From an uncultured bacterium (GTDB lineage Bacteria; Myxococcota_A; UBA9042; PHBI01): 55,907 bases of DNA. How positions within the stretch are numbered: position 1 is the stretch's first letter; each line of letters begins with the position of its first letter. The translations under genes were made by a program, and so were the position numbers. Shown in pieces: positions 38,174 to 47,753 of this stretch. The notes under the pieces are model-generated. The model was not told the DNA's origin. It made no database searches and saw nothing but the letters and a program-made list of their open reading frames with translations. The stretch is from the NCBI GenBank assembly GCA_938040325.1, contig CALHXW010000206.1, positions 1 through 55,907 on the forward strand. The letters run 5' to 3'.

Positions 38174-40533
38174 CCCTTGCAGCTCGACGAATTGCATGCG
38201 CCACGCTTGCGCTGGTCGCCCTCGGCATGGTCGCCCCTCAGCTCGGCGCCCAGTCGCCCCCACCGCTGGGTCAGTCGAAGGACCCGCTTGCCCCCTTCAT
38301 GATCCGCACCAATCCCCCGGTGGTGCGGGGCGTTGAGATCGTGGGTCTTCAGCGCATCGATCGCGCAGGGGTCCGCTCCAAGATCTACACGCAGATCGGG
38401 CGCCCGCTCGACCAGTCCCGCCTTAGCGAGGACATCAAGCGCGTCTACGCGATGAACTTCTTCGAAGACATCCAGGTCGCGGAGAAGCCTGCTGCCGACG
38501 GTGGCATCACCCTCGTGTTCCGTGTCATCGAGCGCCCCACCGTCGTGACCATCGACCTCGACGTCGACGGCACCGCCGTCGACGAGTCCGACATCAAGGG
38601 CGTCATCGACCTCAAGCGCTTCTCGATCCTAGATGAAGCGCGGATCCGCTTTAACCTGAGCAAGATCGAGGACCTCTACACGGAAGAAGGCCACTTCCTC
38701 GTCGACTCCGACTACCGACTCACCCCAGAGGCGAACAATGGCGTCCGGGTGACCCTCATTGTGCGCGAGGGCAAGAAAGTCGAGGTCAACCAGGTTGAGA
38801 TCATCGGCAACAAGAACGTCGACGCGGAAGACATCAAGGACGTCCTGGCCACGCGCGAAGGTGGCTACTTCTCGTTTCTTTCGCAGTCGGGCGAGTTCAA
38901 GCGTGAGCTCTTCGAAAAAGACATTCAGCGAATCCAGTACTTCTACCTAACGAAGGGCTTCGTTCAGGTCCGTGTCGATGACCCGATCGTGACGCTGTCG
39001 CCAGACAAGCGCTCGATGTCGATCGCGATTCGCGTCAACGAGGGCCCTCGCTTCAACACGGGTGAGCTCGACATCACCATGGAGGATGGGGACTGGGTCG
39101 TTGAAAAAGAGGAGCTGCTCGAGAAGCTCACGCTCAAGCCGGGCGAGCGCTTCGACTACAGCGTCATGCAGCTCGACGTGGACCGCATCTCAAGCGCCTA
39201 CAAAGATCGGGGCTACGCCAACGCGACCGTCAGCACCGAGCCAAAGGTCGACCCCAACGGGCGCACCTTTGGCGTGGTCTTCCGCGTTCAGAAAGGCGAC
39301 CCCGTCTACATCCGGCGCATCGAGATCCTTGGCAACCGCACCACGCGGGACAAGGTCATCCGGCGTCAGATGAAGATCGATGAGGGCCAGCTCTACAGCG
39401 GCAAGAAGATTCGCCGCTCGCGGCAGCGCATCGGCGTGCTTGGCTTCTTCGACGGCGTCGAGATCACCCCGCGACCCACGCGCCGCCCCGACCGCATCGA
39501 CCTGCTCGTGAAGGTGCGCGAGAAGCAGACCGGCACGTTCCAGGTGGGTGCCGGCTACTCGAGCCTCGACTCGTTCATCCTCACGGCCCAGGTCTCCAAA
39601 GAAAACTTCCTTGGCCGCGGGCAGACGCTCTCCGCGCAGCTCACGCTCAGCGCCGTCCGCCAGCTCTACTCGGTGAGCTTCTTTGAGCCCTACTTCTTCG
39701 ACACGCCGCTGACGTTCGCGTTCGACCTGTTCAACTTCCAGGAAGACTTCGTCGACTTCACGCGCCTACGGACCGGCGGCAACATCTCGCTCGGCTACCG
39801 CCTGACCGATGACCTGTCGTTTTCGCTGACGTACACCCTTGAGGACGTCGACGCGACGCTGCGACGCACGGACATCGACATCAAGAAGCTACGCCAAGAG
39901 GGGCTCACAAGCTCGCTGCGTGGCACGCTGGCCTACGACACCCGGGACAACCGCCTCTTCCCAACGACGGGCCAGTACTCGACGCTGTCGCTGGAGTGGG
40001 CCTCCGAGCTCATCGGCAGCGAAAACGACTTCGTCCGCGTGATTGGACGGACGCGCTGGTACTTCCCGCTCTTCTGGAAGTTCGTGCTGCGACTCAACGG
40101 AACGGCCGGCTGGGTGTCATCGCCTGAAGGCGAACCTGTGCCCCTCTTCGAGCGCTTCTTTGTCGGCGGCATCTTCACGGTCCGCGGGTTTGACCGCAAC
40201 AGCATCGGCGAAGAACTCTACCTCACAAGCCAGCCTGACGGCTCCCTAGGTGCCATCAACATCGGTGGCGACAAAGAGTTCGTCTTTAACGCCGAGATTG
40301 AGTTCCCCATCTTCGAGGAAGTTCAGATTCGCGGCGTGCTCTTCTTCGACGCAGGCAACGCGTGGGGCCAGACCGAGGCCCTCGACCCGTTTGACCTGCG
40401 CACGTCGCTCGGCTTCGGCTTCCGCTGGAACAGCCCCGTTGGACCGCTGCGCTTCGAGTGGGGTTTCCCCATCGACCCGCAGGAGGGCGAAGAGCCCATG
40501 GTCTTCGAGTTCACGATCGGCAACTCCTTCTAG
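38170..40533 (+). CDS. bamA: Outer membrane protein assembly factor BamA
   Basis: This 787-residue protein has a signal peptide, five POTRA-like units (about residues 55-400, e.g. [64 protein letters not shown]) and a C-terminal beta barrel. Barrel landmarks are the VRGF motif in [12 protein letters not shown] (loop 6) and a terminal Phe (FTIGNSF), the usual BAM signal. It folds and inserts outer-membrane proteins. It is co-transcribed with lysS-lolC-lolD, linking protein and lipoprotein export to the outer membrane; the Skp-like chaperone follows. Confidence 0.97.
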   Translation: MTLAARRIACATLALVALGMVAPQLGAQSPPPLGQSKDPLAPFMIRTNPPVVRGVEIVGLQRIDRAGVRSKIYTQIGRPLDQSRLSEDIKRVYAMNFFEDIQVAEKPAADGGITLVFRVIERPTVVTIDLDVDGTAVDESDIKGVIDLKRFSILDEARIRFNLSKIEDLYTEEGHFLVDSDYRLTPEANNGVRVTLIVREGKKVEVNQVEIIGNKNVDAEDIKDVLATREGGYFSFLSQSGEFKRELFEKDIQRIQYFYLTKGFVQVRVDDPIVTLSPDKRSMSIAIRVNEGPRFNTGELDITMEDGDWVVEKEELLEKLTLKPGERFDYSVMQLDVDRISSAYKDRGYANATVSTEPKVDPNGRTFGVVFRVQKGDPVYIRRIEILGNRTTRDKVIRRQMKIDEGQLYSGKKIRRSRQRIGVLGFFDGVEITPRPTRRPDRIDLLVKVREKQTGTFQVGAGYSSLDSFILTAQVSKENFLGRGQTLSAQLTLSAVRQLYSVSFFEPYFFDTPLTFAFDLFNFQEDFVDFTRLRTGGNISLGYRLTDDLSFSLTYTLEDVDATLRRTDIDIKKLRQEGLTSSLRGTLAYDTRDNRLFPTTGQYSTLSLEWASELIGSENDFVRVIGRTRWYFPLFWKFVLRLNGTAGWVSSPEGEPVPLFERFFVGGIFTVRGFDRNSIGEELYLTSQPDGSLGAINIGGDKEFVFNAEIEFPIFEEVQIRGVLFFDAGNAWGQTEALDPFDLRTSLGFGFRWNSPVGPLRFEWGFPIDPQEGEEPMVFEFTIGNSF

Positions 40534-40868
40534 CGTCCCGAGTTGCCCCTTGGACACGCGCGAGCGGTCTGCCTGAAACGACTCTCCCCGGAGAGAGGCA
40601 GGCGCGGCCGCTCCGCGACTTCCGCCCGTCAGCTGGCGCAAGACATCCGTGCACAGCGCCAGGCTGCGCCGCGTTGAGCCGCACGAGCCACGCACCCAGA
40701 CCGGCTTGTGTAACCCATCGACACGGAAAGAACTTCCGCGGCCACGCATGCCTCGACGTGCCAGTCGGTCGTGTTGGCCGCGCCACGAAGGAATGCCCAC
40801 ACGAGACGGGTGGTTGACACCCCCAACGACCGGCGTTATTCGACCGGCCCCGAACTCAGGAGACCCTC
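40534..40868. other. Intergenic region between bamA and skp
   Basis: No convincing gene on either strand. It holds a stem (TGCCT, then CTCTCC/GGAGAG, then AGGCA) at 40570-40600 without a T run, which could slow or end bamA transcription. It also contains a promoter-like pair at 40814-40842 and a short AGAACTTCC motif near 40731 that recalls family C repeats but has no CTAG boundary. Confidence 0.5.
40814..40842 (+). promoter_or_regulatory. Possible promoter for the Skp-like gene
   Basis: TTGACA at 40814-40819 is an exact -35 match. TATTCG at 40837-40842 (spacer 17) matches the -10 consensus at the first three positions. It lies about 27 bp before the ATG, so the leader would be short. Pattern-based. 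Confidence 0.4.
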
Positions 40869-41384
40869 ATGCGACGCGCTTCCATCCTTCTACTCTCGTT
40901 TGCTTTCTTGCTTCTGAGCGGCGCGTCCGCGTCGGCTGCTGACTTCAAGGTCGGCGTCATCGACGTGGAGTACGTCATCGTGAAGTCCAAGAAGGGAATG
41001 GCCGCCAAGAAAAAGCTCAAGACCGAGTTCGAGAAGCGTCAGCGCGACCTCGACGGCAAGCAGAAAGAGCTGCTTGAGATGAAGAAGCAGCTGGAGAACC
41101 CCAGCGACATGATGCCGCAGGACAAAAAGCGCGCCATGGCTGTCCAGTACCAGCAGGGTCTGCTCAAGCTGCAAGAGGCCTTCATGAAGAACCAGCAGGA
41201 GCTCGCCAAGCGTGAAGTGGAGCTCATGAAGCCCATCCTCAAGAGCCTCGAGGGTGTTCTCAAGTCGAAGGCCGAGTCCGGTGGCTTCGACCTCATCATG
41301 AACAAGAGCCAGCACGGCGTTCTCTTCACCAAGAAGAGCCACGACATCACCGAGGACGTGCTGACCACCCTCAACGCACGATAG
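40869..41384 (+). CDS. skp: OmpH/Skp-family periplasmic chaperone
   Basis: This 171-residue protein has AGGAG seven bases before the ATG. A signal peptide ends near ASASAADFKV. The mature protein starts with the family strand KVGVIDVEYVIVKSKKGMAAKKKL and then has a long Lys/Glu/Gln-rich coiled coil (about residues 45-125) and a short returning strand (GFDLIMNKSQHGVLF). Skp is a trimeric chaperone that carries unfolded outer-membrane proteins to BamA, encoded just upstream. A terminator follows. Confidence 0.92.
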   Translation: MRRASILLLSFAFLLLSGASASAADFKVGVIDVEYVIVKSKKGMAAKKKLKTEFEKRQRDLDGKQKELLEMKKQLENPSDMMPQDKKRAMAVQYQQGLLKLQEAFMKNQQELAKREVELMKPILKSLEGVLKSKAESGGFDLIMNKSQHGVLFTKKSHDITEDVLTTLNAR

Positions 41385-41436
41385 CTCAGCCGCTCGCGCA
41401 GCACGCGTTGAAGTTGCTGGCGAGATGATTACTTTG

Positions 41437-41480
41437 AGGGCGCCCCCGAGTCTCGGCGGGCGCCCTTTCTTGTTTGTTCT
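41437..41480 (+). terminator. Rho-independent terminator after skp
   Basis: The stem AGGGCGCCC / GGGCGCCCT with a CCGAG/CTCGG inner stem is followed by TTCTTGTTTGTTCT. It begins 53 bp after the skp stop. Confidence 0.88.
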
Positions 41481-41527
41481 GATGGCGGGTAGGCTGGTTC
41501 GCCGGCGCTCCGCACACAAGGTCCCCT

Positions 41528-42298
41528 ATGCAAGGCCGCTCACAGCTGATGTTTGATCTGCGCCCGACGCCAGTCGTGCTGCGCCTCATGATCGTGCTCT
41601 TCGCTATCTGGTTCACCTTTGCGGTGCTCATCAACTTCGCGTCGATGCAGAGCGCCGCATCCTTGGTGCAGGAGTACCTCGCGCTCAAGGCGACCCATGT
41701 GATTCCGGGCGGCTTTGTCTGGGAGCCCATCACCTATATGTGGCTGCATGAGCTGCAGTCGCCGATGCACTTGCTCTTCAATCTGCTCTTTCTGCTCTTC
41801 TTCGGTCCGCCGCTGGAGAGACGCTGGGGCGGTCGGGCCTTTCTGAAGTTCTGGGTCCTCGCGGGCATCTTCGCCGGGTTCTTCTCGGTCCTGATGGGGC
41901 TGCTCATCCCCGAGTGGTTTGGCGACCATATCGTCGGCGCGTCGGGTTCACTGATGGCTGCGCTGGTAGCGTTTGGACTCGTTCAGCCCAACAGCGAAGT
42001 CTTGATGTTCTTCGTTCTTCCGATGAAAGCGAAGAACTTCATCTGGATTGCGCTCGGACTCGATATCCTCTTCTTCTTCGCGTCCAACCCCACGACAAGC
42101 CGCGTTGCCGTCCAGACCCACATCGGCGGCGCGATCGCTGGGTATCTGCTGGTCACCGGCAACTGGCGCCCTAGCCTGCTCCGCGACAAGCTGCGCCTCA
42201 AGAGCATCGATGCCAAGCGGAAGCGTCGGGCAGGACGCAAGGGGCCGAAGCTTGAGGTCTTACCCGGCGGCCGTGGCGACCGGGACCTGCTAAACTAG
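41528..42298 (+). CDS. Rhomboid-family intramembrane serine protease
   Basis: This 256-residue membrane protein has the catalytic Ser in GASGSLMAAL (Ser139) and the catalytic His in QTHIGGAIAGYL (His198), set in different helices. The structural motif ERRWGG lies near residue 97, and HLLFN at about residues 81-85 is typical of the second helix. About six hydrophobic segments are visible, with a basic C-terminal tail. It cleaves membrane-spanning substrates; none is predictable here. AAGG precedes the ATG by six bases. Its TAG stop is inside the CTAG left boundary of the 181-bp repeat element. Confidence 0.93.
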   Translation: MQGRSQLMFDLRPTPVVLRLMIVLFAIWFTFAVLINFASMQSAASLVQEYLALKATHVIPGGFVWEPITYMWLHELQSPMHLLFNLLFLLFFGPPLERRWGGRAFLKFWVLAGIFAGFFSVLMGLLIPEWFGDHIVGASGSLMAALVAFGLVQPNSEVLMFFVLPMKAKNFIWIALGLDILFFFASNPTTSRVAVQTHIGGAIAGYLLVTGNWRPSLLRDKLRLKSIDAKRKRRAGRKGPKLEVLPGGRGDRDLLN

Positions 42299-42475
42299 TC
42301 CCAAAACAAGCGCTATTTCCGGCCGCGGCTTTGGCGATGCCCTCGCCAACGACGTCCGTGCGTTCGCTTCGCTCACCTGAACTCGACGATGCACGCATCG
42401 GCTTCGTCCAGCGGACGCCGCTGGCAAGCACATCGCCGTCGCCTCGCTCGAAAACAGCGCTTGATTTGGGACTAG
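42295..42475. mobile_element. Family A CTAG-bounded inverted-repeat element, copy A1 (181 bp)
   Basis: CTAG at 42295-42298 and at 42472-42475 frame a non-coding 181-bp unit. Its ends are inverted repeats: CTAGTCCCAAAACAAGCGCT at the left and AGCGCTTGATTTGGGACTAG at the right, one mismatch over 20 bp. The first 122 bp differ at only about six positions from the copy starting at 55785. The left CTAG contains the rhomboid TAG stop. It lies between convergent rhomboid and fxsA genes. No transposase-like frame is inside; a MITE-type element is the simplest reading. Confidence 0.82.
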
Positions 42476-42493
42476 ACCTTTCGACCGCCGAGC

Positions 42494-43021
42494 TCAGTCC
42501 ACGTCGATGACGGTCGGAGGCCGGCGTGCGGGCGGGACAGAGACCGCTCCAGGCGGCAACAGGTCGACACCCGGCGCGATCTCCGCCCCTTGTGGCGGAT
42601 GAGGCGTGCCGTCAGCGCCACGCGCCGCGTAGTCGGCGAAGCGGGGGTCGGCGGCGGCAGCGCGTAGTGCGCCAAGTCTGTTGCCGACCAGCCGAAACGC
42701 AAGGCCTCGCACCGGCGGCACCAAGAGCAACAGGCCAAGCGCGTCGGTGATCATGCCTGGCGTCAGCAGCATGAAGCCCGCCCCAACAATGCAAACGGCG
42801 TCAAAGAGCGGCCGTGTGGGCGCTGTCCGCGCGCGGAGGTCGCGCACGACCTTCCCAAGGATCTGACCACCCTGCAGGCGTGCAATCGACAAGCCGATCG
42901 CAGCTGTGAGCAAACAGATCCCCACGACCCACCAGCCACCGATCTGGCCGCCAAGCTCGATCAGGAGCCACAGCTCGACAAGCGGTATGCCGATCAATGC
43001 CGCCAAGATGATCCAGCCCAT
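42494..43021 (-). CDS. fxsA: FxsA family membrane protein
   Basis: From ATG 43021 (GGAGGG four bases upstream) the product is 175 residues. It has an N-terminal hydrophobic pair (WIILAALIGIPLVELWLLIELGGQIG and WWVVGICLLTAAIG), the family motif ARLQGGQ followed by a charged stretch, and a second hydrophobic region with LLTPGMITDALGLLLLVPPVR. A Pro-rich cytosolic tail follows. FxsA in E. coli eases exclusion of phage T7 by F plasmid; its basic role is unknown. The frame extends to 43060 without support. Confidence 0.88.
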   Translation of the reverse strand: MGWIILAALIGIPLVELWLLIELGGQIGGWWVVGICLLTAAIGLSIARLQGGQILGKVVRDLRARTAPTRPLFDAVCIVGAGFMLLTPGMITDALGLLLLVPPVRGLAFRLVGNRLGALRAAAADPRFADYAARGADGTPHPPQGAEIAPGVDLLPPGAVSVPPARRPPTVIDVD

Positions 43022-43319
43022 GTTCCCTCCGCGTGTTGCGTTGGTCGGCAAGATAGACACCGCACAGCGTCACGCCAATGCGACCATCGCCTAAATGAAG
43101 GACTGGGCTGCTCAACGCGCGGCGGCTTTAGACCGAGGACACGGCAGCGGACGGGGCACCTGCACGGGCCCTTCCGCACGCCGTGCTCCTGGGAGCGCAG
43201 CGCCTTGCCCCAAAGGGGGCCAGCAGCCGCTCCGATCGATTGTGTCGCGGAAGCGCGAGTTCACTGCTAAACGCATCTGCGCGACGTCGCTTGGACGCCG
43301 CTGAGCAAAGAGGAAGTCA

Positions 43320-44603
43320 ATGATCACGTGGCTCAAAAACGTTCTCTGCGGCATCTGCATGGGCATCGCCGACGCGATCCCAGGCGTGTCCGGCGGCACC
43401 GTGGCGCTCATCCTCGGCATCTATGAGCGGTTCATCGCCGCGATCAGCGCGATTGGCCCAGGAATGCTCAAGGCCGTCTTCTCAAAGGCGTTCTGGGGCC
43501 ACCTCGTCGGTGGCGTGACCTCCCCTGCGACGCTCAAGACGAACGCAGCCACAGACCCTGTCGCCGACTACGCGCGGCACGCGCTCTTTCTGGCCACTCT
43601 TGTGTTCGGCATCGCCGCCGCCATCGTCGTCGGCGCGAAGTTCATCCCTGACCTCATCGCCGAGCACCCCGCCAAGATGAACGCCTTCTTCTTCGGGTTG
43701 GTCATCGCCTCGATCGTGATCCCCTTCCGTATGATGGGGACACGCAACGGCGTCCACGTCGTGGTGTTCGCGATCTTCGCGGCCGCGACGTTCTTCTTCG
43801 TCGCGCTCCCGATCGACCAGTCGGACAAGGCCACAGGCAGCGTCACCGTGACGCTACCCGCTCCGGCCGAGGCCGATGTCTTGATCACACCGGTTGGCGA
43901 GGCCACGGTCTTCATGACCAACCGTGTCGGCGGCACCGACAAGAAGCGTGAGGTTGCGTACTTGCCGACCGCACCAACCGTCATTGCCGCCGGCGAGACA
44001 ACCGCCACGATCGCCGTCGTCGCCCGGCTGACTGGCGACATCGCGAACCTGCCAGCGGGTGGTCTTGTCGCGAGCGCTGGACTTCCCGAAGGCACGACCG
44101 TCACGCAAGCAGCCCCCACCTCAGGCGGCTCAGATCCCGCGCTTTGGTTCGTGTTTATCGCCGGGATGATCGCGATCAGCGCCATGGTGCTGCCTGGCAT
44201 CTCTGGCTCGTTCATCCTGTTGATGCTTGGCCTCTACAACTACGTCTTCTTCAACATTCGCGCGTTCGTCTACGAGCGTGATGGGGACGCGCTCGTCGTG
44301 CTGCTTGTGTTTGTCGCCGCCCTCATCATCGGCATCGTGTCATTTGCACGGCTCGTCAACTGGCTGCTCAAAAACCACCGAGACGTGACGCTCGCCGCTC
44401 TCGTAGGGATCATGGCTGGCTCGCTGCGAAAGCTCTGGCCCTGGGTCACCACCAACGCCGAGGGAGCACTGCAAGCCACAACGCCCAACAACGCCGACGG
44501 TCAGCTTGGCCTCCTCATCGGTTTGATCGTGGTCGGCATCGTGCTCGTGGTTGGCCTCGAGCGCCTTGGACGAGGCGCACTTGCCGAGCACAAGCACGCG
44601 TAA
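43320..44603 (+). CDS. DUF368 / PopT-type polyprenyl-phosphate transporter with extracytoplasmic insertion
   Basis: This 427-residue protein has GAGGAA five bases before the ATG. It has the two half-motifs of the DUF368 family: GIADAIPGVSGGTVALILGIYE near residue 15 and MVLPGISGSFILLMLGLYNY near residue 290. Recent work assigns this family to recycling of undecaprenyl phosphate across the membrane, for cell-wall and surface-polymer synthesis. The usual length is about 260-310. The extra length is a Thr/Ala/Val-rich beta-looking segment at about residues 165-270, inserted between membrane segments, perhaps an extracytoplasmic domain. Upstream 300 bp hold no other gene. Confidence 0.85.
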   Translation: MITWLKNVLCGICMGIADAIPGVSGGTVALILGIYERFIAAISAIGPGMLKAVFSKAFWGHLVGGVTSPATLKTNAATDPVADYARHALFLATLVFGIAAAIVVGAKFIPDLIAEHPAKMNAFFFGLVIASIVIPFRMMGTRNGVHVVVFAIFAAATFFFVALPIDQSDKATGSVTVTLPAPAEADVLITPVGEATVFMTNRVGGTDKKREVAYLPTAPTVIAAGETTATIAVVARLTGDIANLPAGGLVASAGLPEGTTVTQAAPTSGGSDPALWFVFIAGMIAISAMVLPGISGSFILLMLGLYNYVFFNIRAFVYERDGDALVVLLVFVAALIIGIVSFARLVNWLLKNHRDVTLAALVGIMAGSLRKLWPWVTTNAEGALQATTPNNADGQLGLLIGLIVVGIVLVVGLERLGRGALAEHKHA

Positions 44604-45158
44604 GCGGTTCAACGGGACGTCGACTTGACCGCTGAGTCCGCGGCGGTGGCCCGCAGGGCACTCAGTTGACCGGCCAGTCCAGCTTCTCGGAGCACACACG
44701 CACGCTTGGCTACGCTAGCGGCGTTGCCGGGAACGCAAATCTGATGACTTTGCGATGTGCTTAACGCGGGTCCCAGGGACGCAGCTCCTGTTGATCTTGA
44801 GATCACTCAGGGACTGCGTCCCTCCAACCCGGGTTGGGTTCCTTCGTTCATCACGCTTGCGGCGCACCTCTCTGCGCGCCGCAGAGACCGCATTTCCGGG
44901 CATCGGTGCGAGCGCGCCGTTCACTCCGACTCAGTTACCTACGCGGTGAACGAGCACGACTGGCACTCGCTCCGTCGACGTGGCCCCTCACCGGCGCTTG
45001 CAACAAGACGCGGCGATATGTGCCGCGTGCGTACCGCCGACGTCGGTCTGAGGCGTCGAGACCACGGTTTGTGGCGTACCGGTCACGGCCGTTAGCAGAG
45101 CGTTCTGCCAGGCGCTTCGTCGGAAGGCCGGGCTGGCCTTAGACCGAGCGCAACACGC
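44604..45158. other. Long intergenic region with repeat-like motifs
   Basis: No convincing gene on either strand in 555 bp. From CTAG at 44713 the sequence CTAGCGGCGTTGCCGGGAA resembles the family B-like end at 49441. Further in, GGGACGCAGCTCC (44776) and GGACTGCGTCCCTCCAACCC (44813) are an inverted pair that also occurs inside the family B element at 53881 (GGGACGCAGTCCCTC and AACGCGGGTTGGGGGACGC). It looks like a degraded member of that family, without a clear right end. Confidence 0.45.
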
Positions 45159-45437
45159 TCAACCGTTGTTGATGCGCTCTTTGAGGTCTTTGCCGACCTT
45201 AAAGCGTGGCATGAGCTTGGCGTCGACCTCGACCTTGGTGCCGGTCTTCGGGTTTCGCCCCGTGTAAGCCTTATACGGTCGCACTGTGAAGTTGCCGAAT
45301 CCTCGGATCTCGATTCGTTCGCTGCGTTTCATGGCGTCGACCATCTCGTCGAACATCGCATTCACAGCGACCTCCACAGCCTTTCTCGGGTAGCCGCCGT
45401 TTGCAACGACAGCCTCGATGAGCTGGGACTTGGTCAT
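45159..45437 (-). CDS. HU/IHF-family DNA-bending protein, IHF-beta-like
   Basis: This 92-residue protein has a strong GGAGGAG site before its ATG. It starts MTKSQLIEAVV, has the helical body, and carries the beta-arm sequence GFGNFTVRPYKAYTGRNPKTGTKVEV, with the Pro in RNPKTG that intercalates into DNA. The C-terminus is KVGKDLKERINNG. Sequence is closer to IHF subunits than to plain HU. It bends DNA in nucleoid structure, transcription and recombination. A small palindrome lies 23 bp upstream. Confidence 0.92.
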   Translation of the reverse strand: MTKSQLIEAVVANGGYPRKAVEVAVNAMFDEMVDAMKRSERIEIRGFGNFTVRPYKAYTGRNPKTGTKVEVDAKLMPRFKVGKDLKERINNG

Positions 45438-45459
45438 GATCTCTCCTCCGGCCTGCGAG

Positions 45460-45472
45460 ACGTTTTAAACGT
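45460..45472. promoter_or_regulatory. Palindromic site upstream of the IHF-like gene
   Basis: ACGTTT-T-AAACGT is a 13-bp palindrome with a one-base centre, 23 bp before the IHF-like ATG. It could be an operator or part of the promoter; a TTGACG on the minus strand at about 45495-45500 would fit a -35 box. Function not shown. Confidence 0.3.
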
Positions 45473-45619
45473 ATGGCTGGCTCCACCCCGCGCCGTCAAC
45501 ACAGCCGATCCTTGGCGAATCAAGGAAACCGCCCCAATCCCAGGGTCTTACACGTAGACCGCCGGTTACACCCGCTCGATTTAGTCTCAGGTCAAGGCAT
45601 CAAGGTGAACAGATTCAGC

Positions 45620-47548
45620 TCATGCGTTGAGCGGCTCTGCGTCGTCGGACCATGCACTCACGTAGCCCCCCAACTCCTCGGCCGCACCGATGAATCCAGC
45701 GTAGAGGTCATGGCCCGAGAGCGTGGCGCTGTCGCCGACGACGATCAGCAGTCGACGCGCTCGGGTGAGCGCAACATTCATCCGCCGAACGTCACTCAAA
45801 AAGCCGATCTGACCATCGTCGTTGGACCGAACAAGGTCGACCACCACCACTTCCTTCTCGCGCCCCTGAAATCCATCGACGGTGCCGATCTCTAGCCCAT
45901 CATCGCGGAGTGCGCCCAGTTCCCCAATCAGTGCGCGCACCTGCCCGTCGTAGGGAGAGATCACAGCGATGTCTCCAGGCGGGACGCCTCGCGAGATCAC
46001 CCGGCGTACCTCTGCAGCGGTCCGAGCAGCGAGCTCCGGATTGCACCTGCTGACGTCGCGTTCGCCGTCTCCGGTGACCTCGGCCCAGCCCTTCCCTGCG
46101 CTGTCGACGAACACGAGCGGTGTCGAACGTCCTGGATCGGTCTCCACGCCCTCAAGATCGGCCACGCGATGGTCAGCAACCGCGGGATGGGCCTGCAGAC
46201 GTCCGCCGTAGAGCTCTTTGGAGACGTAGGCCATGAGATCGCGGTGCATCCGATGCTGAATCGTGAGCAACCGGCGCCCCGCTTCGCCGTAGGCGTTCTC
46301 AAGCGTCTCAAAGAGCGAGCGCGCGAGCCCAGCGCGCGCAGCGCCATGGTCAAAGACGGTGGGTGGCAGCTGCTGGGGGTCGCCACCAAGCACGACCCGC
46401 GGAGCGCGCTGGAGCGCACACCAAAGCAGCGGGTCGACCGCTTGGCTGGCCTCGTCTACGACGACCACATCAAACTTCCCCTGCGGGCCCCAAAGCAGCT
46501 TCCCATCCGCTGCAGCGAGGGTGGCGCAGACCACCTGAGAGCGCTCGAGCAACCCCTCCGCGAGCCCCTTCTGATGGCGCCGAGAGTCTCGAAAGAGCTG
46601 GTGGACCTCTGCGCGGGCCATCCGGCGCTCCGCATAGGGGATCTTGCCGCGGGCGATGCGCTTGTTGAGCTTGGCGTTGGCAGCGAGCGCGTCGCGAAAC
46701 CAGCGCTTAGCGAGCTGCATTGACGGATGGTCGTCGAGCTTCGCGTCGAGGCTGTGGGCCTCGACCGACGCGAGAACGCGTGCTGGGTGGCCGATGCGGG
46801 TGACGTCGACACCGTGGGCGATGAGACGCTCGGCGAGGTTATCGACGGCGGCGTTGCTGGCCGCCGACACAAGGACACGACGGCCCGCTCGTCGGTGCTG
46901 CCGCACGATCTCAACCAACGTCCGCGTCTTGCCGGTCCCGGGAGGGCCGAAGACAAGCGCAACCGGGGTCGTGCTCATCGCGAAGTGAACCGCCTCTTGC
47001 TGCGGACCGTTCAGCGCGGTGTCGAACAGGACCGGCGTCGCCATCGGCTCGGCCGTGGTCGGCGCGCTCCCGCCGTAGGCCACGGCACGCAAGCGGCCCA
47101 AGTCGGACGCCTCCTCGGCCTCCGCCAGCAAGCGCATCGCGCGATCACCGCGATCGAACGTGGTCGTTGGGAAGTCCCGGACGACGCGAAAGCCCCCGCT
47201 CCAGAGCGCGCCTGAGGCCCCACCTTCGATGACAACGCCGAGCCGATGTCGGCCCCAGCGAGCAACCACCGCTGGGGTCACCTCGTTGCCGGTCACGAGA
47301 CGCACGGGATCTCCCGAGCGGAGACGAACCGTGTCACGAGCCAGAACGCCCTCCCGCGAGACCAGCCACAGCCACGTTCGGTCACCAGCGGCCGGGCGCG
47401 CCTCATCGATCGCGACGTCAAGTAGCTCGCGGACCTCGGTCCCAGCTTCCTCGGCGCGTCGAATATGCTCGCGGCGCTCCGCCTGCCACGCCTGCCGGAG
47501 GGCCGCAATCCGTTCCTGGGCTTGTCGCCTGCTGACTTCGCTGCTCAT
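45620..47548 (-). CDS. Superfamily 1 (IGHMBP2/Upf1-like) helicase
   Basis: From ATG 47548 (AAGGAAG nearby) the product is 642 residues; the longer frame from 47659 starts in a repeat-rich region and is rejected. Motifs in order: Q-like NGPQQEAVHFA, Walker A GPPGTGKTRTLVE, ASNAAVDNLAERL (Ia), DEASQAVDPLLW (II), GDPQQLPPTV (III), IQHRMHRDLMAYV (IV), TVDGFQGREKEVVVVDLVRSN (V) and RRMNVALTRAR (VI). It is an SF1B DNA or RNA helicase of the kind that unwinds 5' to 3'. Residues 1-180 include a beta-barrel accessory domain. There is no nuclease domain. Role probably in repair or RNA handling. Confidence 0.88.
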   Translation of the reverse strand: MSSEVSRRQAQERIAALRQAWQAERREHIRRAEEAGTEVRELLDVAIDEARPAAGDRTWLWLVSREGVLARDTVRLRSGDPVRLVTGNEVTPAVVARWGRHRLGVVIEGGASGALWSGGFRVVRDFPTTTFDRGDRAMRLLAEAEEASDLGRLRAVAYGGSAPTTAEPMATPVLFDTALNGPQQEAVHFAMSTTPVALVFGPPGTGKTRTLVEIVRQHRRAGRRVLVSAASNAAVDNLAERLIAHGVDVTRIGHPARVLASVEAHSLDAKLDDHPSMQLAKRWFRDALAANAKLNKRIARGKIPYAERRMARAEVHQLFRDSRRHQKGLAEGLLERSQVVCATLAAADGKLLWGPQGKFDVVVVDEASQAVDPLLWCALQRAPRVVLGGDPQQLPPTVFDHGAARAGLARSLFETLENAYGEAGRRLLTIQHRMHRDLMAYVSKELYGGRLQAHPAVADHRVADLEGVETDPGRSTPLVFVDSAGKGWAEVTGDGERDVSRCNPELAARTAAEVRRVISRGVPPGDIAVISPYDGQVRALIGELGALRDDGLEIGTVDGFQGREKEVVVVDLVRSNDDGQIGFLSDVRRMNVALTRARRLLIVVGDSATLSGHDLYAGFIGAAEELGGYVSAWSDDAEPLNA

Positions 47549-47650
47549 GCCTGCTTCCTTGCGGTGTCGGCCACCGTCCACGGTGACGGGGCGGCGCTGG
47601 CTATCGCGTGACGGCCACCGCCTACCATGGTAAGTGGCCGCCGTCCCTGG

Positions 47651-47737
47651 TTGTAGCAATCGGAACGTCGTTCCGAACCTCGTGTCGCCTCAAGGCCAAA
47701 CGACTACGCGCTAGGAACTTCCGGCATCTACATCTAG
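47651..47737. repeat. Degraded family C element in the efp upstream region
   Basis: The left part (TTGTAGCAATCGGAACGTCG, 47651-47670) and the right part, read on the minus strand from CTAG 47734-47737 (CTAGATGTAGATGCCGGAAG), match the two ends of the family C element at 52227-52388. The left CTAG is lost. A second CTAG is at 47711-47714. It ends 16 bp before the efp ATG, so it may supply or disturb the efp leader or promoter. Confidence 0.5.
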
Positions 47738-47753
47738 CGACGGCGGTGAACGC

